This document shows, in pieces, positions 35,173 through 46,600 of a DNA stretch of 64,000 bases. Position 1 is the first letter of the stretch; each line of letters opens with the position of its first letter. Below the pieces are notes generated by a model. The model ran no database searches. It had not been told where the DNA came from and worked only from the letters and a program-made list of their open reading frames with translations. A program made the translations under genes and the position numbers. Origin of the DNA: Bacillus sp. 03113 (GTDB lineage: Bacteria; Bacillota; Bacilli; Bacillales; Cytobacillaceae); assembly GCF_006546985.1 (NCBI RefSeq), contig NZ_VATK01000012.1:1-64000 (forward strand), read 5' to 3'.

Positions 35173-37068
35173 ATGAATATTTTAAAAAAAATTGAAATGT
35201 ACCGACATGAAGAAGAAAAGTTGAAGTGGGAAGGGACGTTTGGAGAGTACTTAGAAATTATAAAAGAAAAGCCATGGGTTGCTCAATCAGCGCATTCGCG
35301 GGTATATAGTATGATCAAAGATGCAGGGATAGAAGTCGTTCAAGGGAAAAAGAAATACAATTTCTTTAGCAATCAGCTTTTTGGATTAGAGGAGCCGTTA
35401 GAAAGGCTTATTGAAGAATATTTTCATCCGTCAGCTAAGCGTTTAGATGTAAGGAAAAGAATTTTGCTTCTTATGGGCCCAGTAAGTGGAGGAAAATCAA
35501 CGTTAGTTACGATGTTAAAAAGAGGCTTAGAGACATATTCACGATCCGATAAAGGAGCAGTATTTGCGATCAAGGGATGCCCTATGCATGAAGATCCTCT
35601 TCATTTAATTCCACATCATTTACGTAGCGATTTTTACGAAGAGTCTGGGATTCGAATAGAAGGAAATTTGTCTCCGCTTAATATGATGAGGCTGGAGCAG
35701 GAATATGGTGGAAGAATTGAGGATGTTTTAGTTGAGAGAATCTTTTTCTCAGAGGATCGCAGAACAGGAATAGGAACCTTTAGCCCTTCTGATCCTAAAT
35801 CACAGGACATTGCTGATTTAACAGGAAGTATTGATTTCTCGACAATTGCTGAATATGGATCCGAATCAGATCCAAGAGCTTATCGATTTGATGGGGAGCT
35901 CAATAAAGCGAATCGTGGGATGATGGAATTTCAGGAAATGTTAAAGTGTGATGAGAAATTCCTCTGGCACTTGCTTTCTTTAACTCAGGAAGGAAATTTT
36001 AAAGCAGGTCGTTTCGCTTTGATATCTGCAGACGAATTAATTGTAGCCCATACGAATGAAACAGAGTACCGTTCCTTTATTTCGAATAAAAAGAATGAGG
36101 CCCTGCACTCACGGATCATTGTCATGCCTGTTCCATATAATCTCAAGGTTTCTGAAGAAGAAAGAATTTATGAGAAGATGATTAGTGAAAGTGATGTGGC
36201 CAATGTTCATATTGCTCCACATACCTTGAAGGTAGCTGCCATGTTTACTATTTTAACACGGCTAAAGGAACCGAAAAAAGGCGATATTGACTTAGTGAAA
36301 AAAATGAGACTTTATGATGGGGAAAGTGTTGAAGGCTATAACACTGCTGATGTGGATGAATTGAAAAAAGAATATACAGATGAAGGAATGAGTGGAATTG
36401 ATCCACGGTATGTGATTAATCGAATCTCCTCTACTATCATCCGAAAAGAAATTATGAGCATAAATGCGCTAGATGTGCTTCGCTCATTAAAAGAAGGTTT
36501 AGACCAGCACCCGTCCATTTCAAATGAACTAAGGGAAAAGTATTTAAACTTTATTTCAGTAGCTCGTAAGGAATATGATGAAATAGCTAAAAAAGAAGTA
36601 CAGAAAGCATTTGTGTATTCATATGAAGAGTCGGCAAAAACATTAATGGATAATTATTTAGATAATGTTGAAGCTTACTGCAATAAAGCAAAGCTGCATG
36701 ATCCATTAACGGGTGAAGAGATTAATCCTGATGAAAAGCTAATGAGATCGATTGAAGAGCAAATTGGGATTTCTGAAAATGCAAAGAAAGCGTTTAGAGA
36801 GGAAATTTTGATTCGAATATCTGCATATGCAAGAAAAGGAAAGAGATTTGATTACAATTCTCATGACCGCTTGCGTGAAGCCATTCAAAAGAAACTCTTT
36901 GCTGATTTAAAGGACGTGGTTAAAATTACAACTTCCACGAAAACACCAGATGAACAGCAATTAAAGAAAGTAAATGAAGTAGTTGCTCGATTAATTGATG
37001 AGCATGGATACAACTCTGCTTCTGCAAACGAATTACTTCGATATGTTGGCAGCTTATTAAATAGATAA
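35173..37068 (+). CDS. prkA: PrkA serine protein kinase
   Basis: A 631-residue protein with an AAA+ domain (Walker A GPVSGGKST near residue 101) and the C-terminal PrkA domain described as related to kinases. In Bacillus PrkA acts during sporulation, and in E. coli its homologue YeaG works with YeaH and YcgB under nutrient stress. Some studies describe a AAA+ protease activity, so the biochemical role is debated. GGGGGAGG precedes the ATG. The YhbH partner gene is the next gene. Confidence 0.96.
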   Translation: MNILKKIEMYRHEEEKLKWEGTFGEYLEIIKEKPWVAQSAHSRVYSMIKDAGIEVVQGKKKYNFFSNQLFGLEEPLERLIEEYFHPSAKRLDVRKRILLLMGPVSGGKSTLVTMLKRGLETYSRSDKGAVFAIKGCPMHEDPLHLIPHHLRSDFYEESGIRIEGNLSPLNMMRLEQEYGGRIEDVLVERIFFSEDRRTGIGTFSPSDPKSQDIADLTGSIDFSTIAEYGSESDPRAYRFDGELNKANRGMMEFQEMLKCDEKFLWHLLSLTQEGNFKAGRFALISADELIVAHTNETEYRSFISNKKNEALHSRIIVMPVPYNLKVSEEERIYEKMISESDVANVHIAPHTLKVAAMFTILTRLKEPKKGDIDLVKKMRLYDGESVEGYNTADVDELKKEYTDEGMSGIDPRYVINRISSTIIRKEIMSINALDVLRSLKEGLDQHPSISNELREKYLNFISVARKEYDEIAKKEVQKAFVYSYEESAKTLMDNYLDNVEAYCNKAKLHDPLTGEEINPDEKLMRSIEEQIGISENAKKAFREEILIRISAYARKGKRFDYNSHDRLREAIQKKLFADLKDVVKITTSTKTPDEQQLKKVNEVVARLIDEHGYNSASANELLRYVGSLLNR

Positions 37069-37598
37069 TATTAGCAAGTTAGAATGTTTCTACATCATAT
37101 AGATAGAAATAGCTACTGAGGGTGACCCTTACATGGTGACAAGCACCTCTAAGAGTATATCGTTTTTATTGATATCTTAGAGGAGGTAAATCACTTTAGG
37201 GACACCCTCTTCCATTCTAATATTTTAATCGTCAGTGTGATCATGCAAAGGAAATGAAATATGTACGTTTTTTATAGACAAAGGCCCAATTGTCGAAATA
37301 ATTAGTAAATTATCTGAATCTCTTGCATAGTATAAAGTAGTCATCATCTTTTTAAATAAAAAAAATAAATCATTTTTAAGCTTAACTGACGTCAAACTCT
37401 GCACCCAGTCGCACGGATGAAAAACTGTAACGTTTCAAACATACTGTTTTGATTTATGATAGCCGACAATAAAGGATGCCTTCTGGTTTTACAAGAATAG
37501 GTTTTTAGAAATAGTTATATTTTTTCGCAAAAAACATCCAAAATAGTATATGTTCCATTGATGAAATGTGTGAAACAAAAATTTAGGAGGGGTAGGAA
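37069..37598. other. prkA-yhbH intergenic region with structured segment
   Basis: No gene is seen. At 37118-37209 nested inverted repeats occur: GAGGGTG (37118-37124) with CACCCTC (37203-37209), GTGA with TCAC, and an inner arm around CCTCTAAGA/TCTTAGAGG. The remainder is AT-rich leader. A sporulation sigma promoter for yhbH may lie near 37540 but cannot be assigned. Confidence 0.5.
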
Positions 37599-38768
37599 AT
37601 GGAAAATACGGATAATCATCAATTTGTTATTTCAAAAGAAGATTGGTCCCTCCATCGAAAAGGGCATGATGACCAACAAAGACATCAGGAAAAGGTTCAA
37701 GAAGCGATTCGAAATAATTTACCGGATCTTATTACGGAAGAAAGTATTGTGATGTCTAATGGTCGTGAAGTGGTAAAAATTCCGATTCGTTCTCTGGACG
37801 AATATAAAATTCGTTACAATTACGATAAGAATAAGCATGTGGGCCAAGGGGACGGAGATAGTAAAATTGGTGATGTTGTTGCCCGTGATGGTTCAGAATC
37901 ATTAAGAGGGGTAGGAAAAGGTCAAGGAGCAGGAGACCAGCCAGGCGAAGATTACTTTGAAGCAGAAGTTTCACTTATGGAAATACAGGAAGCCCTGTTT
38001 AGCCAACTAGAGCTTCCGAATTTAAAGAAAAAAGAGCAAGACGAAATATTAATTGAGGACATTGAATTTAATGATATTCGTAAGACGGGTTTGATGGGGA
38101 ATATCGATAAGAAGCGAACAATGATGACGGCCTTCAAGCGTAACGCCATCAGTGGAAAACCTAGCTTCCACCCGATTTATACAGAGGATTTAAAATTTAA
38201 AACATGGAATGAAATCATAAAACCAGAGTCAAAAGCGGTTGTTTTAGCTATGATGGATACAAGCGGTTCGATGGGAATTTGGGAAAAATATATGGCAAGA
38301 AGCTTTTTCTTCTGGATGACGCGATTTTTGAGAACAAAATATGAAACTGTTCATATTGAATTTATTGCTCATCATACAGAAGCAAAGGTTGTCTCTGAAG
38401 AAGATTTCTTTTCTAAAGGTGAAAGTGGAGGAACGATTTGTTCATCTGCTTATCGAAAAGCACTCGAATTAATTGAAGAAAAATATAATCCTGAACGATT
38501 TAACATTTATCCATTTCATTTTTCAGACGGCGATAACTTAACTTCTGATAATGCACGTTGTGTTAAGCTCGTAGAACAGCTTATGAAAATATCGAATATG
38601 TTTGGATATGGAGAAGTCAACCAGTACAATCGCCATAGCACGCTAATGTCAGCTTATAAAAATATTCAAAACGAGCAATTTCGCTATTATTTATTAAAAC
38701 AAAAATCGGATGTTTTTAGTGCAATGAAAAGCTTTTTTAGAAAAGAAGAAGATAAAATGTATGCATGA
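37599..38768 (+). CDS. yhbH: YhbH, DUF444 sporulation protein
   Basis: A 389-residue protein of the DUF444/YeaH family. The C-terminal half is a von Willebrand A-like domain with MIDAS motif DTSGSMG (about residue 224) and GGTICSSAY. The N-terminal part has a flexible Gly/Asp-rich stretch ([20 protein letters not shown]). It is expressed in sporulation in B. subtilis, and its E. coli homologue binds or assists the PrkA homologue. GGAGGGG precedes ATG 37599. Confidence 0.95.
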   Translation: MENTDNHQFVISKEDWSLHRKGHDDQQRHQEKVQEAIRNNLPDLITEESIVMSNGREVVKIPIRSLDEYKIRYNYDKNKHVGQGDGDSKIGDVVARDGSESLRGVGKGQGAGDQPGEDYFEAEVSLMEIQEALFSQLELPNLKKKEQDEILIEDIEFNDIRKTGLMGNIDKKRTMMTAFKRNAISGKPSFHPIYTEDLKFKTWNEIIKPESKAVVLAMMDTSGSMGIWEKYMARSFFFWMTRFLRTKYETVHIEFIAHHTEAKVVSEEDFFSKGESGGTICSSAYRKALELIEEKYNPERFNIYPFHFSDGDNLTSDNARCVKLVEQLMKISNMFGYGEVNQYNRHSTLMSAYKNIQNEQFRYYLLKQKSDVFSAMKSFFRKEEDKMYA

Positions 38769-38775
38769 TAACCTA

Positions 38776-38815
38776 AAACCAACTAGCAAGTAATGATGTG
38801 GCTAGTTGGTTTTTA
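38776..38815 (+). terminator. Intrinsic terminator of yhbH
   Basis: AAACCAACTAGC (38776-38787) pairs with GCTAGTTGGTTT (38801-38812) and T-rich sequence follows. Confidence 0.85.
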
Positions 38816-38848
38816 TATCTTTTTGATTAATAATAATGAAATCGGTTT

Positions 38849-39835
38849 TTAGTTTGCTAGTTTTGCTTTTTGCTTTTGCTCTAAATCGATTTTAATAACC
38901 TTCTTAATAAATAAAGTTAATAGTTTAGAGTCTAATTTCGTTCCAGCCATATTTAGCATGATCGCAGCGGCTTCTTTATGACTAAGTCCTTTTCGATAGG
39001 GGCGATCAGATGTTAGAGCATCCCATACGTCTGCAATTGCGATGATTCTTGCCTGCAAAGGAATTTGCTCATAGACTAAGCCTTCTGGATAGCCGGTTCC
39101 ATCCATTGCTTCGTGATGATATTTTACACCAGGGACGATAACGGACAAATTTTTCAGTGGTTGAATAATTTCGGCACCAATGATCGGATGCTGTTTTATT
39201 ATCGAGTACTCTTCATCAGTAAGTTGACCAGGTTTATTAAGTATTTCCTCTGGAATCCCTATTTTTCCTATATCATGGATTAAGCTTGACCACTTGATTT
39301 CTAATAGTTCTTTTTCCGACATATGCAGCTGCTTGGCGAGAGCAACGGACATTTTTTCTACATTGTGACAATGTCCCAATGTGTAGGGATCACGAGCTTC
39401 AATGGCATTTGCAAGTGACGAGATAATGCTTGTTCCTATCTCTTCATAGTATTTTTTTAACGTACGCAGTTTGTAAAAAAGTATTCCTGATATGTATCCA
39501 AAAAAAGCAAAGAAAATACAACGAAAGGTCCATGATAAAAAGGATTGGCTAATATCTTTCTCGACATCAAAAGGCATAAAGGGACCGACCAGTAAACCAG
39601 CGATTATTCCTGTTATAAACCCTCCACTAGCGCCATATCCATAGGAAGCTAAAATGATAGGTATGTAAAATAAATGAGTGAAAACCTGGCTTGATCCATT
39701 TGTTAAAAAAACGACCATCGTATCAAGAGTGAGCAAAATCGATATGACAATCGAAAATCTCAAAGGATGTCTTCTAAAATAAAGAATATAGTTAAATAGT
39801 TGTTCAATCACATTTTCTTGGGAAATTTTTTTCAT
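38849..39835 (-). CDS. Membrane HD-GYP phosphodiesterase
   Basis: About 328 residues: four or five N-terminal helices (about 20-140) and a C-terminal HD-GYP domain with HDIGK, YHHEAMDGTGYPEGL and DVWDALTSDRPYR. The GYP triad marks likely cyclic-di-GMP hydrolysis, though some members only sense. The membrane part resembles integral sensory modules. The start at 39835 was chosen because AGGGTG fits it, while ATG 39868 has no RBS. Together with the GGDEF gene at 41819 it points to cyclic-di-GMP control. Confidence 0.88.
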   Translation of the reverse strand: MKKISQENVIEQLFNYILYFRRHPLRFSIVISILLTLDTMVVFLTNGSSQVFTHLFYIPIILASYGYGASGGFITGIIAGLLVGPFMPFDVEKDISQSFLSWTFRCIFFAFFGYISGILFYKLRTLKKYYEEIGTSIISSLANAIEARDPYTLGHCHNVEKMSVALAKQLHMSEKELLEIKWSSLIHDIGKIGIPEEILNKPGQLTDEEYSIIKQHPIIGAEIIQPLKNLSVIVPGVKYHHEAMDGTGYPEGLVYEQIPLQARIIAIADVWDALTSDRPYRKGLSHKEAAAIMLNMAGTKLDSKLLTLFIKKVIKIDLEQKQKAKLAN

Positions 39836-39994
39836 TTTTTCACCCTGTTTGCTTCTCTTTTGATCCATATTATCACATTTACAACTTATATAGCAGAATA
39901 AACCTTTTTTATAATATATTTCATATAAAAGTGAAGGGATTTTTTAATCATATACGTTTATTATATAAGTAGGAAAAAAGAAGGGTGTATTTAT

Positions 39995-40084
39995 ATGAAA
40001 GTGTTTAAAGTAATTTGGTTTGGAACTATTTTTATTTTTACGTTATTATCTTTTAAATTGGGGATGCTAGATCGAAAGGGTTAA
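39995..40084 (+). CDS. Small single-helix membrane protein, 29 residues
   Basis: ATG 39995 with AAGGGTG ahead gives KVFKVIWFGTIFIFTLLSFK and a short basic end. It is a plausible mini membrane protein with no known family. It is preceded by an AT-rich stretch and followed by the terminator of the convergent gene. Confidence 0.45.
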   Translation: MKVFKVIWFGTIFIFTLLSFKLGMLDRKG

Positions 40085-40089
40085 AAAAG

Positions 40090-40126
40090 AAGTGCCAGGC
40101 TCCCTAAAAAGAGGAGCCTGACACTT
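40090..40126 (-). terminator. Terminator of the CotF-like gene
   Basis: AAGTGCCAGGCTCC pairs with GGAGCCTGACACTT. On the minus strand CTTTTTT follows. Confidence 0.85.
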
Positions 40127-40150
40127 CCGTACGACAAAGGATAAAAATGT

Positions 40151-40765
40151 TTAATTCATCATAGTTCTGTTTGCCCCAGGTGCATACCCATTTAGTAATT
40201 GTTGCATGTCTTGTGGAGCTAATTGAGGTACTTGATAGTATTGGTGTTTATTTTGATACAAGAAAACTTCATATGCCATTTCTACAAAATTTGGTATGCT
40301 ATCCGCCAGAATTCTTCGTAAAACTGGGTTCGTACATTCAAGTGAAGCCATTGTTAATGAACCAGCACCTTGCTTTAATAAGCCAAGCATATGCCCTGAA
40401 ATGCCCTGTTCATTTAATTCAGATACATTTTGAATTGGCTTTCTAGGCTGTGATGGATTTAATCCATAGACGACTTCATTGCTCTGTGTCATTTTATAGC
40501 TTGAAGTAGGACGAGATGGGTCCTGCCCAGATTTGAATGATTCAACCATGATGTTATATTGGTCAAGGATAAATTGGTGCTGACGATTAATGATATCAAC
40601 AAGCTCAGGATCTTTAGTGTGCTGTTGCAACAATAGATATTGATCCAATGTGTCAATGATACCTGAAAGAACTTCATGAACATCAAAGACAGAGTGGCCT
40701 CCTTGATTAACTTGTGGAGTCATTGTTGCTGTTTTGCTTGTGTTATTATTCATTGTCAGTTGCAT
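40151..40765 (-). CDS. CotF-domain spore coat protein (YhcQ-like)
   Basis: About 204 residues with the CotF domain: DVHEVLSGIIDTLDQYLLLQQHTKDPEL, a central PQPxKP-type linker and a second helical repeat (LADSIPNFVEMAYEVFLYQNKHQYYQVP). CotF-family proteins are components of the spore coat. The start at 40765 follows GGGGGT by seven bases. ATG 40786 would add seven residues without an RBS. Synteny fits B. subtilis yhcQ. Confidence 0.88.
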   Translation of the reverse strand: MQLTMNNNTSKTATMTPQVNQGGHSVFDVHEVLSGIIDTLDQYLLLQQHTKDPELVDIINRQHQFILDQYNIMVESFKSGQDPSRPTSSYKMTQSNEVVYGLNPSQPRKPIQNVSELNEQGISGHMLGLLKQGAGSLTMASLECTNPVLRRILADSIPNFVEMAYEVFLYQNKHQYYQVPQLAPQDMQQLLNGYAPGANRTMMN

Positions 40766-40855
40766 TCTCTTACCCCCGTTATCCATTTTGTACGACTAAA
40801 CCGTACAAAAGATATTTTGGGTATTTAACAATAGATACATACAATGAATATTAAG

Positions 40856-41512
40856 CTAACTCGAGTAAATATTAGAAAAAACGTTTAGCGCGTTGTTCCT
40901 TTTTCTAGATACAAACTCATTATTAGTAATCCAAAATCTCCATGGATAATCCTTGGCATCTCCAGAATTTTCGATGCCAATTCTTTTTCCAGATGAAATG
41001 CTGTGTGGACGGAAGCCTTCGGTAATATACAATGGAGGTTTTGTAAAGGTATGACCATAATCTTCCATTGTAATATTAAGAGCTTTCGTTAATTTTCCGG
41101 GACCATTTGTAAGATTTTTTATCTCATTCATGTTTCTGCGTTTTTTCATTAATTCGATGCCGCTAAATGGCTGCAATGCACGAATTAACACCGCTTCTGG
41201 ACTATTTTTTAAACCGCTTACAACGTTGACGAGGCAGTGGGTATGCATAGTATATGTATAGACATGACTAGGCTCATAAAACATTATTTCAGTTCGCTTT
41301 GTTCTTTTATTTTGAAAGCTATGAGCGGCTTGATCAAAGGGGCCGATGTATGCTTCTGTTTCAACTATATAACCAGTTGCTATTCCCTCAGGAGTTTCCT
41401 TCACTAACAAACATCCTAATAGGGAAATGGCAAGCTCCAATGTCTGTTTTTGATAAAAGTCTTTTAATAAAGGTTTTCGCTTCTCTTTGGCATCATCTTT
41501 CTTCTCCATCAT
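40856..41512 (-). CDS. DNA-3-methyladenine glycosylase (AAG family)
   Basis: A 218-residue base-excision enzyme of the mammalian AAG/MPG fold that removes alkylated purines. VETEAYIGPFDQAAHSF holds the catalytic Glu and the Tyr that inserts into DNA, and MHTHCLVNVVSG and NGPGKLTKALNI are further signatures. GAGGTG precedes two adjacent ATG codons, so the start could be 41512 or 41509. It is monocistronic. Confidence 0.94.
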   Translation of the reverse strand: MMEKKDDAKEKRKPLLKDFYQKQTLELAISLLGCLLVKETPEGIATGYIVETEAYIGPFDQAAHSFQNKRTKRTEIMFYEPSHVYTYTMHTHCLVNVVSGLKNSPEAVLIRALQPFSGIELMKKRRNMNEIKNLTNGPGKLTKALNITMEDYGHTFTKPPLYITEGFRPHSISSGKRIGIENSGDAKDYPWRFWITNNEFVSRKRNNALNVFSNIYSS

Positions 41513-41818
41513 ACACCTCTATTCAAACGAACCATTTTTTAAAATTCTAATTAGCTGAAAATATTATTTGTATCAGTGAAAAAATTATATCTGATTTTCG
41601 ATGTGGAAATAAAGTTTCTTTTAGAAACAATGTAAATTCATCTTGCATAGAAATTAACTAAATAATACAATTTTTATATTGGAATTAATTTAAATAGCAT
41701 TTGGATTGATATTTCTTGTAAATTTATTTGAAGAAAGAGCTTTGCACCCTATTTGGGTTATATTTTTAATGCTAATGTTAATTTAATAAAGATCATTACC
41801 TGATGGGGTGTAACAAAA
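41513..41818. other. AT-rich intergenic region
   Basis: Between divergent genes. No promoter, RNA gene or hairpin is convincing. GGGGTG before GTG 41819 is the RBS of the next gene. Confidence 0.4.
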
Positions 41819-43447
41819 GTGAAGGTCGATAAAGATAAAACTCTCCTTTTTCAATATATGAAGGAACAGTTTGCTAAATGGTTTAAATTAGAAGAAATAG
41901 AGCATATTGATGGTGCCGAAGTATATCAATTTCTTCAATCAATACAACATGAAGCAATCATTCTAGAAATGGGAGGATTGTTTCAAACCATAGCTGGATT
42001 AATGGAAGATGCAGAGAACATGAATAATAGCAGCTGGTTAAAGAGTGATTTAAAAAGCTTTCTACATGGATTGATAGAGCTTAGTCATGAATGTGAGTTT
42101 TTCTTCGATCATGATGAATTTAAAAAGCTCCCCATTAGAAATGAAGATGTACCTCTCATACAATTGATTGATGAAGATGTGTCCATGTTAATTGTTTTAA
42201 AGGAGATACTGGAAAATAAAGGGTGGATGGTGATTGCTAGTACGGATACTGAAAAAGCAATCGAACAATTTTATGATATGCACCCTGATTGCTTAATTAT
42301 TGATCTAAATTTACCAGAAAAAAAAGGCTTTAAGATACTAGAAGATGTTCAAAAGCATACGAATCAAAAGTTTATCCCAAAAATTATGGTTAGCGTTCTA
42401 AGTGATCGACAAACTAGAATAATGGCATATAAAATGGGTGTTGATGATTTTATTAAAAAACCGATTGATATCGAAGAATTTTTGGTACGGGTTGAACGTC
42501 ATTTAGAACGGAAAAAATATTTTGATCAATCAGTTCTTATAGATGAGTTAACGAAGGTATACAATCGAAAGTATTTAAAGTATGCCTATGAACGGAACAT
42601 GAACGACCTGATAAGGTCTAATAATTACTTTACAATTGCTGTTATTGATTTAGATCGCTTTTAAAGAGTGAATGATTTATTTGGCCACATTATTGGAGAT
42701 AAAGTACTTTTAGGATTTGCTCAATTTTTAAAAGAAAATGTCCGTGGAACAGACACTGTTTTCCGCTACGGTGGTGAAGAGTTTATTATTCTCTTTTCTC
42801 GTTTAACAGACGTCGAAGCAAAGGTAACCTTGGATCGTTTATTAGACCAGTTTGCCCAAAGAAAATTTAATGCGAGTTCAGAAACGTTTTCATTGACCTA
42901 TTCTGCAGGTGTTTATATGATCAATGATCAGGATATTTCCATTCAATCAGCGATTAAAAAAGCAGATGAGGCGTTATACTTTTCTAAAAGGAATGGGAGA
43001 TCAAGAGTTGAATTAGCAAGTAAATTAAAGATTTTGCAGTTAAAAAAGCCGCTATATGTTTCAATCATTGATGATGATGTCGCTATGAGAAGAATGCTTC
43101 TGAGAATTATCCAATCAATGGAATTTGATCATGTAGAGCTAAAGGTACAAGTGTTTGAGGATGCGATAGAATTTATTAAATCTAATCTTGTTGAGGAATA
43201 TGGAGAACATTTATTAATTCTTGATAAAATTTTACCAGGAATGAATGGAATGGAACTTCTTCATAAGATTAAGAAGTTAAAAAATGCACAACATATCCAT
43301 GTCCTCATATTAACAGGGAAGAAAATAGAACAAGATGTTGCACTTGCTTTGAGTCTTGGAGCAGATGATTATGTGACAAAACCTTTCACCATATCAAATT
43401 TTAAAGCAAGAGTTCAAAAGCTAATTTTAAAAATATCTGTTAAATGA
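41819..43447 (+). pseudogene. REC-GGDEF-REC signalling protein interrupted by in-frame TAA
   Basis: A 542-codon frame broken by one TAA at 42662-42664. Domains: an Hpt-like helical N-terminus (1-110), receiver 1 (LIDEDVSM, acceptor in LIIDLNLPEKKG), GGDEF (DLDRF before the stop, then VNDLFGHIIGD, YGGEEF) and receiver 2 (IIDDDVAMRR, LILDKILPGMNG). In GGDEF proteins the broken motif reads DxDxFKxxND, so the TAA replaces the conserved Lys codon AAA by one base. It would make cyclic-di-GMP. As it stands, translation ends inside the active domain, leaving only a 281-residue receiver protein. GTG start behind GGGGTG. Confidence 0.85.
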
Positions 43448-43480
43448 AAAAGCGTGGGAGTATTGATCCCACGCTTTTCT
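43448..43480 (+). terminator. Terminator after the GGDEF gene
   Basis: AAAGCGTGGGA and TCCCACGCTTT pair, followed by T-rich sequence. It is the transcript end expected for a formerly intact gene. Confidence 0.85.
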
Positions 43481-43497
43481 ATTTCATAATTTGAATG

Positions 43498-43626
43498 TAG
43501 ACTAGTGTCTAGCTTCAGCGCCTAGCCGCTCGGATCATAAGCCACAATACGCAAGTCAATCAGGATTTCCTGCGTATTGCGTCTTATGTCTGTCGCGGCT
43601 GATCAAGGCGCTTACGCATTTCTTAT
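43498..43626 (+). repeat. Dispersed modular repeat, locus F
   Basis: TAGACTAGTGTCTAGC, AGCGCCTAGCCGCTCGG, the CATAAGCCACAATACGC arm with its GCGTATTGCGTCTTATG partner and GGCGCTTACGCATTTCTTAT. The final TTA is the stop codon of the convergent RND pump gene. Confidence 0.85.
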
Positions 43627-46600
43627 GATGCTTTTTGTTGATTTAGACGTTGTTTTTTTGATTTTTTAAAGTGCAGCAATTCGTATAAAACTGGAATGAC
43701 TACTAATGTTAATAGTGTGGCGACACTTAACCCACCAATAACAACAATTGCAAGACTTTGTGATACCATGCTGCCCGTTTCAGCTTTTTTGAATAAAAGT
43801 GGAAGCATGGCAGATACAGTAGCAACTGCTGTCATGATAATTGGGCGCATTCTCGTAGTTGATGCTTCTACAATTGCGTCTCTCATAATCATTGTACGTT
43901 CATTTTGTTTTACTCTGTCTAACAATACAATAGCATTTGTCACGACAATACCGATTAACATTAATGCACCTAACAAAGCTGTCGTATCAACTGGAATACG
44001 GCTGATTAATAGACCAAGGATCGCACCAATTGCAGCAAGTGGAAGCGAAAACATGATGGTTAATGGTGTTCTAATGGATTTGAAGGTAATAACCATGATT
44101 AAAAATACGATTCCAATTGAAACGAACATAGTGATAAATAGATCGGAGAAATCATCCCCTTGCTGTGCACTTGCACCGCCAATAACAACATTCACTCCGT
44201 CTGCGATCTTAATTCCTTTATTTTTTTGATCTCCAAAAATCTTAAGTTTAATTTCTTTATCAATGGTAGATAGTTCTTTCGGATTAACCTCTGCAGTCAC
44301 GCGAATGTAAGGATCTCCATCCTTATGGAATTGATTCGTCGGTTTTTCATCATTCACAAGAGAAGCAATATTTGACACAGGTGTCATTCCAGATTGAGTC
44401 ATAATCGGAATATTTTTCAACTCATTTGGAGAAGTTGGGTTGAGCAATGCTTCTAGCCAAACACCTGTTTGTTTGTTTTCAATATCAACTGTTCCAATAG
44501 GAGTTTTATTTAACATAGCTCCAAGCTGTTGTGCGACTTGCTGTGTATTCGCTTTAGATGGGTCTACTGTTAAAGAGTAAACGGTTTTCTTTTCATCCTG
44601 ATTTGTAAATACTTTTTCAACCCCATCAATGTTATTAATTTTTGATTTAACTTCATCAGCTGTATTTTCAAGTTCTGTTAAATCATTTCCAATGATATCA
44701 ATAGTAATAGATGTTGCAGCTGCACCAAATAGCGAGGATGCTTGAACGCTGAAATCAGCACCTGAATAATCCTCTTTTTGTTTTTCAATTCGATTGATAA
44801 CAGCATTCATATCTTTTTTATCTTTTAAAACCATCATAAAGGATGTGGAGGTAGGGGACCCGATATTACCCCATTTAGCACCTTCAGATGTATTTCCCAT
44901 TTGAGTGTATAAATATTTTACTTCTTTTTGATCAAGTAGATAATTTTCTAGCTTAAGGGTATTTTCTTTTACTTTGTCGATTGGTGTTTCGTTTGGATAG
45001 CTTAAAGTTGTTTGGACAAAATCAGAAGAAGAATTATCTACTGCTGCTTTTGGCATTGCAAAATAAGCACCGATAGAACCAATGAATAACAGTAATGAAA
45101 ATAATAAAACAATCCATTTATGGTTTAAAGACCATGTTACAAATTTAGCAAAGCGAACAGAAGGCTTATGCTCCGGCAGCTTTGTTTTCTTTAATAAACC
45201 AGAACTCATTAATGGAACAACTGTTAAAGCTACTACCAAGGAAGATAGTAATGAATAGGTAACGGTTAAGGCAAATGGCAGCATGAAATCCTGTAGTCCG
45301 CCATTTACTAATCCAATTGGTAAAAATACAGCAACTGTTGTTAAAGTCGAAGCAGTAATTGCAGGACCGACTTCTTTTGTTGCTTCCATAATTAATTGAA
45401 TAGAAAATTTCTCTTTTTGCATTTTACGATATATATTTTCAATGACAACAATGCTATCATCCACTAATCGACCGACGGCAACTGCTACACCGCCAAGTGT
45501 TAAAATATTTAACGTAACACCTGATCTTGATAATAAGAAAAGCGTAAAGCATAAAGATAACGGAATCGAAACGATTGTGATAATGGTAGAGCGAATACTG
45601 CGAAGAAAAAGCATAATGACGACAGTAGCGAAAAATGCTCCGAGTAATACTTCTCTCATCATTGACTCAACAGAATGTTCAACACTATCAGCTGTTGAAA
45701 AGAAAACAGCAGCATCGACGTTATCATAATCTTTGTTGATTTGTTTTGAAAGTTCTTTTACTTCATCCGAGATCGTAACAGCGTTGGATTGACTATCCTT
45801 TGTAACGACAAGAAGAAGTGCATCTTTTCCATTTATATGGGTCATGGATTCTTCTGGTTTTTTCATTTCAACCTTCGCAATATCATTAAGTGTTACATTT
45901 GGAGCAACATTCAATGCTTTTACTTTATCTAAGCTATCGACTACCCCAGTAACATTAATATTGCTTGTTTTATCATCAATGACTTTTTCTCCAATAGAGA
46001 CAGAGGAATTTTTCCCTTGTAGTACACCCATTACATCTTGAAGGGATACTTTCTTTTCAGCCATTTGTTGATTATTAGCCGTAATGGATACATAAGAATT
46101 TGCTGCTCCATACGTTTGAACACTAGCAATTCCTTCTATATCCTTAAATTTTGGAATAAGCTTCTTTTCTGCTAGTTCAATGTTTTCTTGAGTAAGTCCT
46201 TCATCAAAGTTGATTGAGATATCGGCAATCGGAATCATTGAAGTATTTAACTGTACAATATTTGGTTTTGAAACATTTTGTGGAAGTTGAACGGTAGATA
46301 AGGCATCCTGTACTTCTGTTTTTGCTTCCTTCATATCTGTTTTTGAATCAAAACTAATCGTTATGTTCGTGTAGCCATCACCAGTTGTAGAAAAAATATT
46401 CTTTTTCCCTTTTACTCCAGCTACCGCTTCTTCAATAGGAGTAGTAACTTGTTTCTCCATTGTGTTTGAATCAGTTCCCTGTCCCATTACAACAACGTTT
46501 ACCTGTGGCTGATCGGCAGTTGGCAAAAATTCCATTGGAAGGGTGAAATAACTCACAACCCCTAAAATTAAAATAAGCAGGGTCATGATTGAAATGGCGG

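Noticed and set aside
43696-44229. 177-codon plus-strand frame inside the RND pump gene
   Set aside because: Antisense shadow of a conserved membrane protein gene, without RBS or recognisable domain.
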